Part shown: positions 34,846 to 44,512 of the stretch, piece by piece
Position numbering within the stretch: the stretch's first letter is position 1
Layout of the letters: every line of letters starts with the position of its first letter
NCBI GenBank assembly: GCA_025093555.1
Contig: JAIWNF010000065.1
Coordinates: forward strand, 1-64,000
Length of the DNA: 64,000 nt
From: Circinella umbellata
Taxonomy: Eukaryota > Mucoromycota > Mucoromycetes > Mucorales > Lichtheimiaceae
Direction of reading: 5' to 3'
The notes under the pieces: model-generated
The model's database searches: none
Seen by the model: the letters and a program-made list of their open reading frames with translations, nothing else
Told to the model about the DNA's origin: nothing
Made by a program: the position numbers and the translations under genes

Positions 34846-35133
34846 GGCGATTTCATTAAAGTCAAGTGTTGACAGTTTCCATGTTTCCGAGTTTCCGTCG
34901 GAAACCCAACACTGTTAAAGCAAAAGGTGCGGAGAGCAAAAAAGGGGGGTTTTGGTGCATGAAAAGCTTTGATACAAGAAAAAAAGGCGTAACTCTATTT
35001 TTCTTCCATAAACAGACTACTAAATAACAACAAAACTGTTTTCCTTTTTTTCTTCTTTTAATACACCTCTTTTCTTGTTCCACCAAATAGAAAAACCACA
35101 CACTTTTTTATTTGATACTTTTTTTAATTAATA
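34846..35133. promoter_or_regulatory. Shared promoter region of divergent pair B', right arm
   Basis: Inverse copy of 27073-27360, including the GTTTCCGTCGGAAAC palindrome near 34892-34906 (one base differs from the left arm). Confidence 0.45.
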
Positions 35134-36387
35134 ATGCCACCAAAAGCCAATCAAGATATACAGGAACTGAAGCGCCAATTAACAAGCATCGCAGAGGACC
35201 AGCATACTTTATACGATGCTCAAAATGACCTGGCGAATATGGTCAATGAATTAAAGAACGAGATAAAGACTCGAGCCGATGAATTACTTTCGGCAATGAC
35301 TGATTTAAAAGAATCGGCAATCTCGCTTCAAACAATATCAAGAAGTATCTCGTTTGATCAAGCAAATCCTTCAGATTCGAATAATCTGTTCACTTCAACG
35401 CTAGAATCAAACAGTACAGCATCAGCAACGTCAGCAGCGTCGCTTTTGGCAAGACGTCAATATTATTTTGAGAATGTTGTTCCTGCACCAAGAAAAGCAG
35501 TTATTTCAAGAGGAAAATGGAAAGAAGTCAGGGACAAGGTCACCAAGGACCATATCATAAATAAGGTGGTCAAGGGGAAGCAAAATACTAGTAATATATC
35601 CCAAGCGCAAGCTGAAGCGATATATAATACAATGGTGGCTGAGCGAAAGTCAACATTAGACGCCTTAGCCAATAAATTACAAGAAGCAGACGTCAAGGTT
35701 GCTTGGGGAAGTATCAATGACAATGAAAAAAAGATTGCTTTTGATGCATTTGGTAAGGCAGTATTAGATCGATGTTTCATTGATTTAAAACTTTGTGAAG
35801 ATGATTGGGCCGCCAATCATATGCTGGGTGAAGGATGGAACAACCGAAAGACAACAGAGCAAGTAGATCACGAACGAAGGTAATCCAATTGTTTTTGTTT
35901 AAAACTATGTTCGGTTATTCATTATTATTATGTACTTACTTTTTTCTTAAAAAAAAAGCGATGAATGTTTATATGACCATATTATATCTCAAAGGTAAGA
36001 TATAAAATAACAATTGAATGTATTGGAACACTGCTAACTTTCATGTTTTGATATCAAGAAGTACCACGGATCAACAAAATTTAATGACACCATCTTTAAG
36101 TATTGTATCATCTGATAGGTAAGGAATGAAAACCCTTGCCTGATACTCCCAAAATTTTATGTAAAAATGTATATATAAATGGGCTACAATCAAAACTGCT
36201 ATAACTGATTCACTTTATTTTTGTTAGTAATAGCATAGATCCAGAAGAACTGAGAAGCGTAGTAAGCGACAGAAGGTAAAGAATAAAATGGGTGTAAAAA
36301 ATACCTACATAATAGTAAAACGTGGACTACGTATTTTCTATTTTTATTTTTGTTAGAAACATACTTGACCACACCAACAATATTTAA
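35134..36387 (+). CDS. Element B' partner protein, micro-exon gene (305 aa)
   Basis: Exons: 35134-35879, micro-exons 35959-35994 (36 nt), about 36063-36119 (57 nt) and about 36231-36278 (48 nt), and a last exon to TAA at 36385-36387. Each junction is AG|GT...AG with phase 2, and the spliced length of 918 nt is divisible by three. An N-terminal coiled-coil (KANQDIQELKRQLTSIAED) is followed by a Ser/Ala linker, a Lys/Arg-rich middle and the Trp motif LCEDDWAANHML near the end of exon 1. The micro-exons encode short acidic/Ser peptides such as SDECLYDHIISQ. It is divergent from the B' transposase. Domain unknown, possibly a TnpA-like helper (inference). Confidence 0.75.
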
Positions 36388-36647
36388 GGATACGTAACTT
36401 TGCGAAAATTGAAACTTTAGCATTCAATGAAAGCAATACCCAATGTACAATACCCAATGGTATATATTACACTTTTAATAATAACTTAATAAAAAAAAAG
36501 CAAAAATGCTGGTCTCGTTATATGATAAAATAACTGCTATGAAAACTCTAAGTAATATGGTGTTGTTTGGGAACTTGAGCTTCAGTAAATCGACGTTATT
36601 ATCTGTTCATATTTGTGATCCTATATAAAATGCTGTGTTCTCTTGTT

Positions 36648-36958
36648 CTCATCGGTCCTGTAAACTTATGTGATTCACTGTACTTTTGGGTTTATGTCGG
36701 TTTTCATCTGTATATTCTGGTTCTGTAAACTTATGTGATTAACTGTACTTTTGGGTTTATGTCGGTTTTCATCTGTATATTCTGGTTCTGTAAACGTACG
36801 TAATTCACTGTACTTTTGGGTTTATGTCGGTTTTCATCTGTATATTCTGGTTCTGTAAACGTATGTAATTCACTATACTTTTCGGTTTGTGTCGGTTTTC
36901 ATCTGTATATTTTGGTTCTGTGGGTTTTAGGTATTTTGTCAATTTTCACCATAAATCC
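36648..36958. repeat. Subterminal repeats, right arm of palindrome B
   Basis: Inverse of 25250-25560: about four units with GGTTTATGTCGGTTTTCATC followed by TGTATATTCTGGTTCTGTAA. Small differences between the arms (for example AACTGTA against CACTGTA) are present. Confidence 0.75.
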
Positions 36959-37011
36959 ACAGAACCGGAGATAACTGAAAAAACCCGGGTTTTACACCTC
37001 ATTTTTCTTAA

Positions 37012-37161
37012 TGTGTGCTGAAGTACGAGAGATACTCGTTCAGGTTGGGTTATTTTAGCCCAAGTAAGAATGGAGGGAGATGAGGTGTAGAATGAAGATT
37101 TTGAAAGATTGTTGCCCGTGGAGCGGTCGGGCGATTTCTGATGAGAATCGGGAAGAGCCAT
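37012..37161 (-). pseudogene. 5' end of the gene split by palindrome B
   Basis: The frame starts ATG at 37161 and runs MALPDSHQKSPDRSTGNNLS, then SFYTSSPSILTWAKITQPER and VSLVLQH up to the palindrome border at 37011. On the other side of the palindrome (25196 leftwards) the same strand opens with DGHYEPWLTQHILDLRASFD. Both pieces end exactly at the palindrome, so I infer one gene with an 11.8-kb insertion in its early coding region. The junction is too altered to rebuild a unique target duplication. Confidence 0.55.
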
Positions 37162-37552
37162 GACTTCTGAACAGTAGCTATAGAAACTTTTTAATATTAA
37201 TGACTAATATCAAGTACCCAACTTTACTGTCAATCACCCACATCATTCTATTAACTAAGCCCTACACCATGGGAAGTAAGGTGAACCAGGTGAACCAGGT
37301 GAACCAGGTGAACCAGGTGAACTTGTGATTTGGAAGTCAGTAGTGTATTTCTCGTTTTGGCAAACAGTGTAACAAAAATAATCCAATCATAAGTCGTAAA
37401 ATAAATCATATAAATCATAAATGTTATTGTAAATATTTTATTATTAAAATCATATTGTTCATATTATTATATATCATATATCATTGTTGGGGTGGGGGGC
37501 GTTCGCGAGTTGATATGGGGAAGGACTGGGAAGCTACACGCTTCCTTAGTCG

Positions 37553-38866
37553 TCAAGCAGGAGAGGGAGAGAGGGCAGGAATAGGAGAGAGGGCAGGAGC
37601 AGGAGCAGGAGCAGTAGTGGGAGCAGTAGCGGGAGCAGGAGCGGAATAGGTGGATGGAGAAGTAGTGAGAGGAGGTTGTTCGAGTTCGTGTGTAATTGGC
37701 ATAAGGAATCGTAGTTGTTGAATTGTAGATGATGATGGCGATGGTGAAGGAGCAGATGGAGAAATTGGTGGGGGTGGTGGCCTATAAAAGAAGCTCCGTA
37801 TTAGAATAACATTATAAAATATATTACCAAGTTCTTGTTATTACTTACATTTGATCTTGGGTATTTGATTCAGTGTGATCACTGGTCCTATAAAGAAAAC
37901 CTTTTAGTACATCTAGTTTAACATGAGCTCATACATAACTTACATTGACATAAGTGACCCTTGAGTTCGTAATGTTGGTGTTGGCGAAGCTCCTCGTTGG
38001 CTAGATAAACCCATACGACTCCTACTCATATCTGTTAGTACGAAACAATATATGAAACATTGATCGGGTATAGTTACTTACATTGCTGACCGAGCACCAA
38101 CAGAAGAACCTGCAGAGTCATTTGTATTAGATCTATAGATAATATAATTAGTAGAAAATATTATTAATTAATACAACTATTTAATAATTGAATTTACTGG
38201 TAACACCCATAATTATATATAAATATACCTGACGATTGATTTGAAGACACTGTGGATAAAATAATTCGCTACCCAATGATTCTTACACTTGTCAATGGGC
38301 AACTTATACATGCGCTTGATGTTGTCCTCGAACTTTTTAATTTCCATCCTCTTGACCTGGGATGGGAAGTCTTTATAAGTCGCCACTGAAGGAAACTGAT
38401 CCAAGGCACATTCAAGATCTCTTTTGTGCGTTCTCGACTCCTTCAGCAACGACTCATACATACTGTTCACGCTTTCCTCACCGATGTTTCCATTGACTTT
38501 TAAGAAAGTGAGAACAGCCTTTTTGTCCTTTCCATTGCCATATCTTTCAATGGTGCCAGTGGAGGTGAGATCTGGCGCACCAGGAGGAGGTTGGTAGTTG
38601 AGCGACATATACTCGCGAAACAGCTGCTCTCGCTGCTCTTCAGTGCGATACGTAGCAAGCGGCATGGCGACAGTACCAAGTGATTGTTGTTGTTGCTGTT
38701 GTTGCTGTTGTTGCTGCGGATTGTTACGTAGATGTTCTTCAACAGCTGCCACACATTGCTTGATTTCTACAACGTCATTGCGCAATTGCGAAATTGAATC
38801 ACGAATCTCTAAGAGCAAATCAAGATAGGGATCAGTTGGTACAGATTGCTGATTAGTGGGATTCAT
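37553..38866 (-). CDS. Element C partner protein, micro-exon gene (344 aa)
   Basis: Exon 1 runs 38866-38229, then internal exons of 51, 78 and 39 nt (near 38138-38088, 38020-37943 and 37891-37853) and a last exon 37781-37553. All introns are phase 2 and the 1035 nt are divisible by three. The N-terminus begins MNPTNQQSVPTDPYLDLLLE and continues as a coiled-coil (ISQLRNDVVEIKQCVAAVEE) and a Gln run. Exon 1 ends soon after DKCKNHWVANYFIHSVFKS, the same Trp motif as in A, B and D. The last exon is Pro/Ala/Ser-rich. No lesion is seen. It stands 237 bp from the divergent transposase. Function unknown. Confidence 0.72.
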
Positions 38867-39103
38867 CCTAAAAAAATGCTTGGAAAAAAATATAAGAACA
38901 AGTTAAACTAAAAAAAATAGAAGAAAAAAAAAAGAACGCGTCATTGATTGCGCAGAATCATCACTATTGACTGCGCCATTGACTGCGCAGAATCATCGTT
39001 GTACAAGCCAGACTCTATCTTAGTATAAATACGAAATAAAATTTAACATATCTTGTCAATCATCACTTCAATTATCCATTGCATTTTTACATTTAATCTT
39101 ACT
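38867..39103. promoter_or_regulatory. Shared promoter region of divergent pair C
   Basis: This 237-bp space contains three copies of TTGAYTGCGC with two full repeats of TTGAYTGCGCAGAATCATC (38943-39000). A GCGCAGAAT core also occurs beside the partner gene of D (about 44229-44238). They are candidate binding sites for an element-encoded regulator (inference). Confidence 0.45.
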
Positions 39104-40235
39104 ATGCCTTTACTTAACGGTCCAATTTGTCCAATCTGCTCATTACCACAACGCGTTAGAAACTTTGAAAACCATGTTTCTTCCTGTAGTAAGTCAAATA
39201 CATACCGGTAATATAAAAATGTACAAATAAACTGGCTTCTAATGTGTGAAAATAGCTGGTGTTCGACCTTATAGGGATCCCAAGTTATTGAACGATGCCT
39301 TACCTGTTAATGTTCTAATGATCTCTGAGCAAGATGAGGATTATATGGTTCTGGATACTTCACCGATCCAAGAAGAGCTCACAGGTGTTCCCCCAGTAGC
39401 CAACTATGATGACGGTGATTACAGTGATTTTGATTATGGCGATATGCAACCTGTTGTTGGCGAGCAAGAAGTCGAAGGGGATGCGGATGATGATTATCCA
39501 ACAGATAAAAATTATATGGATGCTGGTGAAGATGAAGACGAAGCAGGATATGATGATATCGGATTGGAACAAAGCATAGATCATAGAAACACACCGGATG
39601 TTGTAGAATATGTTGATCCATGGGACAAACAGCCAACACTACAAACTGACCAATGTATCGAATATACCGAACATGGCACAATCCCTTTGGACAGCCACGA
39701 AAAAAAGAGCTATGAGCTTTATAGCTGGGCGCAACAGCAAAATATCAGTAGATTTGCATATGAAGAGTTACTCAAGCTATTGAATAAATGGATTGTGGAT
39801 GATGATGGATTTAGTAAGTGTTTTTTTACATTGGGTTTTATAATTCATTGTGAGACAGTACCTAAAAGTCAAAATAAAAGATGGCATGCCTTTATATTCC
39901 CCTCAGAAATGTGAATCACGGATGGAAAAGCTGTTTGACCTCCAGGAAACCAAGTATCGCGTGTGTCCAAATGGTTGTCGTCTTTTTCCACAAGGTTCAA
40001 CCGATCCTTGTTTATATGAAGCAGTGCAATTCAAGCCCAATGGTACTCCTATCAAAACCATGTCATACTTCCCACTTGCAAAGCAATTATCAGCCTTTGT
40101 TGCAGATGATAACACTCGTAATCTCCTTTTACAAACTCGAGAACAAACTGAAGGTGTAATGACGGATATATTCGATGGATCTGTATACCAGGCTTGTAAG
40201 CAAGAACTCTTTCCAACTGATATGGATATTGCGAC
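39104..40235 (+). pseudogene. Element C Tnp2-like transposase, truncated by hAT
   Basis: Exon 1 (39104-39188) encodes the zinc finger CPICSLPQRVRNFENHVSSC. Exon 2 (about 39256-39813) is strongly acidic and ends with the conserved block YELYSWAQQQNISRFAYEEL. Exon 3 starts near 39867 with the Cys cluster YRVCPNGCRLFPQGSTDPC, then MSYFPLAKQLSAFVADDNTR and TDIFDGSVYQ. The frame is interrupted after PTDMDIAT at 40235, directly before where element D has its catalytic VDGF motif. All catalytic and C-terminal parts are missing. Confidence 0.82.
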
Positions 40236-40676
40236 TAGGGATCCTCATGAGAACCGAAGAACCGGAACCAAACCGGAACCAAACCAAGAAAAGTTGAGAC
40301 GGTTCTATGGAAGGAACCGACCAGAACCGACTTGGTTCTACATGGAAAGAACTGAGAACTGACATTATAATTTAGTAGATGTGTGAGGCCAGGACATTAT
40401 GGCTAAGAAAACGTTAATTGCAAAAGTAAAACATAATTATAAATAGCTTGGGACTTTTTTTATATAAAGTGTAAACTGTTAAATAAGAGAAGCGTACAGA
40501 TTTTATTAATATGTATTGAAAAAAAAGAAGAATAGCAATAATTATAAAAATAATAATAATGGAAAGAATAATAAAGGAAAGAATAATAAAGGAAAGAATA
40601 ATAATAAAAAGAATAATAATAATAAAAGAAAGGGAAAGAGCAATGAAAAATAGTATAATAAAAAGAGGTAGAAGTG

Positions 40677-42502
40677 TTACTCGTCAGAATTAAAAGAAGT
40701 CCAAGAATCTAAAAGCATTAGTCTTTGTATGGTCTCTGGTGACAAACGGTTACATGTATAAGGTAAAAGGAGTTGCGTTTGTGAAAAGCAGCGCTCAGAA
40801 GGAGTGGAAGTTACTGGTACTGCGAAATATTGGGCAGCCATATGCGCCAAATTAGGCCACTGTGACTGAGCCTCCCAGTATAAAAATTCAGGTGCCTTTT
40901 GACCTTTCTTTCGGAGCATTGTCACACGCAATCGTTCTTGAAGATAATCGTCAAGTTCGTCATGTTCATCGTTTGTATTATACAAACTATATAACCATTG
41001 TCATTCTTCGTTTGCTTCAGACTCCATTGTTACAGATTTGGGGAAATCTGCCCAAGCATCCCTAACCATCCTTTGGCTCATGTTCTGGTATTCCTCTTCC
41101 CAACCACTGGTATGCCACCAAGTAAACTTCATATGCGGATCAAGGGCCGTTGCAACTGCATATATATGTGTATTATCAACCTTATAGTAATATCTTTGCA
41201 GCTTTTGTAATCCACGTCTTGCTACTCTCTTGAGTTCAGCTGGATAATTACTACTTTCGACATCTTCCAAGGAATCCATTATCAAATTATAATGAATGAT
41301 GGCGGTATTAATTGTCGCGTGGCTTTGACTTGCTGATAACTCAATGGTTGTCTCCCAGAACTTGAGAAGCATAGACTTGACCTGGGAAATGCTCGTCCAT
41401 TCAAGATCACTTAGCTGGAACTCTTGCAATTCGGTATTTGTAGAACACACACTATTGTATAGGACTTGTAACAAGGATGCTCGTGTCAACATTTGGTAGG
41501 TGGAGTTCCATTGTGTTGGTACATCAAGTGACAGCTTGAGTTTTGTTGCACAATGTAATTCTTGTGCGCGCATAAATCTCTGTTTGTTGTGGTAAGGACC
41601 TATATTTATTGTGATATTGGATGTTTAATGAGTATTTTCTGATAATAACAACTTTTTTGCAAAAAAAAATAGTGTTTATCATACCGTATTTTTGTTATGC
41701 CTTTTCGAAGCTTAATAAGTGAGCTCATCACTTGTCGTTCGCCATTGTCCCCAAAACGATCGTGCTTGTTTGCTCTTTCTGGATCGTCGCGATTTTCTTG
41801 CTTGACATATGATTCATTCATACCCTACTTCAAAATATCTTGAACGGTTAAATTTAACACATGTCCAAGACACGGTATATGATGGCTTCTTGTACGAAAC
41901 GGCCTATAGATAGGTATATTTATATTAGTGTCATGTTGATATGTTTTGATATATTGTATAATGTTTAACCTACCATCCTTTTTCTTCAGCATATTTTTCT
42001 ACTTCCTGGGCCATTCTTTTCATGTTGGATGCGTTGTCAGTTGTAATTGTGAATAACTTGGGACCTAGGTTGAAATTGTTGATAATTTCCAAGAATGCTG
42101 CTGCCAAATTCTCTGCCAAATGAAAACCATTCAATGGCTGCAAACCAAGAATTACTTTGTGCATCGTCCAAGTAGAAGTTGATATCCAATGACCGGTGAC
42201 CACGAGGAAAGCATCGTTATATGGACTAGTCCAACCATCAAGTGTACAAGAAATTACAGGAAGGGAATCTAGCAAGTTGTGCAGTTTTTTTTATAAAAGT
42301 CATACTCTTCTTTGGTCTGAAGGTAAAAAAATATGATGTGTTAGTTTGTTAAATATAATGACAAACAAAAAAAAAAGGGGGGCAGAAGTAATATTTTACC
42401 TTTCTTGTAATAGTGTCTGTACTTGGAAGTTTTACCATTTCCATTGCTATTGCTGATTGCACAATGTTCAAGAGCTTTTGTAAATCGTCATTCTCGGCCA
42501 TG
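40677..42502 (-). pseudogene. hAT transposase, catalytic and dimerisation parts
   Basis: Continues, on the minus strand, the BED-finger part at 48403-48809 after removal of element D. Blocks in order are AENDDLQKLLNIVQSA, then an exon with the RNase H-like core (SCTLDGWTSPYNDAFLVVTG, FTITTDNASNMKR), HIPCLGHVLNLTVQDIL, LSLDVPTQWNSTYQML, and the C-terminal hAT dimerisation domain (YFAVPVTSTPSERCFSQTQ). In-frame stops occur just after VQDILK (near 41822) and after ESEANEE (near 41001). Together with the D insertion they make the gene inactive. GT...AG introns separate the exons. The family is BED-type hAT of the Ac group. Confidence 0.88.
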
Positions 42503-42720
42503 GTACACCATGGGAAATTTTCGCGAGATTCGCGAGGTTTGTGGTATAGCATTATAACTCAGTGCAGGCAGGTTCTTAATTTAGATATTTGTACTCTCGA
42601 ACGTAACCAAATGAAGTTTTAGTCTATTTATATCTCAGTCACTCCTTTAACCAATAATACAGTTCAAATTGATATAAAGAATAATAGTATATTTTTCAAA
42701 AAAAAAAAGTTTTATTTCAT

Positions 42721-42932
42721 TTACCGACGATTTGTCGGAACAACGGCATTTGTTTTACTTCTCTGCCGTTTTGAAGAAGGTGTGGAGGAGGACGGAAAAG
42801 AGGAAAGACCAAAGTTGCCTTGTGGTCGCTTAGGATACTGGTTATCCTGCATAAGAGTAACCGGATCTGACGCGGAAGAAGTAGAAGAGGAGGAAGGGAC
42901 GGAGAACGAAGGGAGGTGGTGGTTTTGGATGG

Positions 42933-42964
<32 letters not shown>

Positions 42965-44144
42965 GAAGAAGTTGCAGCAGCAGACAAACTATATTTATAT
43001 GAAGATTATGATCAGAATTTATGATCAGAATTCATGGAATAAAATGAGTACTTTAAATTGTTATTTTGCTTACCTGGCGTTTGCTGCTATGCTGTTGTCA
43101 TCTTCGTCTTCAAATAACGTCCTAATATTAAATATAAAAGAAAATATTATTATTAATACAGTTTATTTATTGACCATGTACATAACTTATGAAGACATAA
43201 TGGCGGACAATCCACCCTCGCTTGCCATATCCATGTAACTTCTATAATATTAAGAAAGAAAAACGTGTGAGAACACACATATATATACATTATTTGATGT
43301 ATTGCCCATTAGTTAATGAAACATACCCCGAATACACGGATGCCGTGCGAACAAGAGCTTGTTTTTTATCTCTATAATAAATGTAAATCGTCAATACTTT
43401 TTTAATCTATATTCATATTTATATATATGTAAATCCCAATACATACCTTTGAGAAGTACTAATGTGCTTCTCAAAAAGATAGTACACCAAGTAGAGTGAA
43501 ACCCAATTTTTCTCATACAAATCAATTGGGATGTCATCTAAATGGTGCTTCATATAGATCGAGACATCCATGGCCAACTTGTCTCTAGCCATTTCGGTGA
43601 GCCCACGGAAAGTTTTGATTGTTTTATTGGGACGGGCATCCCAAACGGCTACAAGTCGTTTATGGAATTTAGCCACAATCTTGACCATGGTGTCCATCAT
43701 GGCAACTTCATTGGGGCCAGTAAGCTGCAAGACCTCGCCGATGAAGTGTTTTCTAATGAGGCCCTGCGTGATCTTACTGGCATCCGGCTTGCGAATCACG
43801 CCCGCCACAGGAATACGGTATTCTGCCATTCGTTTGTACGGCTGGATGTCCCGAGAAACATCCAACAAGGGATCATCGTCCACGAGATGGTGTTGCTGTT
43901 GCTGCTGCTGCTGTTGTCCATGAACTGGGTTTTGCACGGACAGTGCTTCTTTGATAAGAGCAACGGATGACTCAAGGTTAGCCACCTTGTCGTCAACCTT
44001 GGCCATCCAGCTGCGCACGTCTTGCATAAGGACATACCAATCGGGTGGAGGAGGAGGATGGGCGTATTGCGGATACACCAATTGGTAATATGCTTGGTGT
44101 TGCTGGAGAGGTTGTTGTTGAGGTTGTTGTTGTTGTGTGTTCAT
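42721..44144 (-). CDS. Element D partner protein, micro-exon gene (367 aa)
   Basis: Exon 1 runs 44144-43447, then exons of 45, 45 and 48 nt near 43377, 43240 and 43125, and a last exon 42988-42721. The spliced length of 1104 nt is divisible by three with all introns phase 2. One donor (near 43194) is a weak GTCTTC. I start at the ATG at 44144 (MNTQQQQPQQQ), like the Gln-rich starts of A and C, rather than at 44213. Next come a Pro/Tyr/Gln-rich stretch, a coiled-coil (VRSWMAKVDDKVANLESSVA), a Gln run and a conserved core ending LYEKNWVSLYLVYYLFEKH. The last exon has a Thr run and a basic end (SSKRQRSKTNAVVPTNRR). No lesion seen. Confidence 0.72.
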
Positions 44145-44512
44145 TTCGAAATGCGAAGTAATTGAAACAGATGAAACAAAAGAATTTTTTTTTAATTCAG
44201 GTCGCTTCGTCATGTATTCAAAAATGCTGCGCAGAATGTAGTCACATAATCAACAATCACATAATATAAAGTAGTACAAAAAATGTTTGGTAAGTATTAC
44301 TTCTTGAAATAGCTGGATAAATCTTTTACTTAACCTTAGTGATTATTTATCCTGATTAACGAATCGGAAGACTGTAACTGTTTCATACACGCATATTTAT
44401 ATACCCGGTCATTGATGAGGATCTAATATAAATAGAGAGATTATTTCATTTGTCTTTTTATTTTATTAATTCTGATATATATAACATCTACCTTACCCAT
44501 TACTACCAAATC
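44145..44512. promoter_or_regulatory. Shared promoter region of divergent pair D
   Basis: This 368-bp space lies between the two start codons. It includes one GCGCAGAAT core (about 44229-44238), as found repeated in element C. T-rich and AT-rich otherwise. Confidence 0.35.

Larger units (their letters stand above)
25197..37011. mobile_element. 11.8-kb palindrome: two inverted CACTA-like B elements
   Basis: The left arm (25197 to about 30966) and right arm (about 31240-37011) are inverse copies that agree at nearly every base I compared, including introns and intergenic DNA. The centre lies near 31104. Each arm carries a complete divergent gene pair. The outer border on both sides is TTAAGAAAAATGAGGTGTAA, preceded by CAC plus one variable base. 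Outer subterminal repeats of about 58 bp contain ACAGATGAAAACCGACATAA. The inner ends meet in a tandem array and lack a copy of the outer terminus. Flanking triplets do not match as a single target duplication. Confidence 0.85.
37265..40235. mobile_element. CACTA-like element C, right part lost
   Basis: The left end CACCATGGGAAG (37265) matches the first 11 bases of element D (42506). Just inside lie about five copies of the 9-mer GTGAACCAG (about 37281-37325), an element-specific subterminal array. The interior holds a divergent pair (partner gene 37553-38866, transposase from 39104). The transposase is cut at 40235 by the hAT terminus TAGGGATCC. No right end of C is found beyond the hAT, so the rest was deleted or moved. 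Confidence 0.75.

Noticed and set aside
25197..37011. piggyBac insertion, because TTAA borders both sides
   Set aside because: TTAA appears to be part of the arm sequence (preceded by CAC plus one base on both sides), the encoded transposase is Tnp2-type, and a TTAA duplication would not restore the split reading frame.
42782..43238. Poly-Leu and poly-Val ORFs on the plus strand
   Set aside because: Shadow of the Thr-run exon and micro-exons of the element D partner gene on the minus strand.
43542..43970. 142-codon plus-strand ORF
   Set aside because: Antisense shadow of exon 1 of the element D partner gene. It has no recognisable motif.
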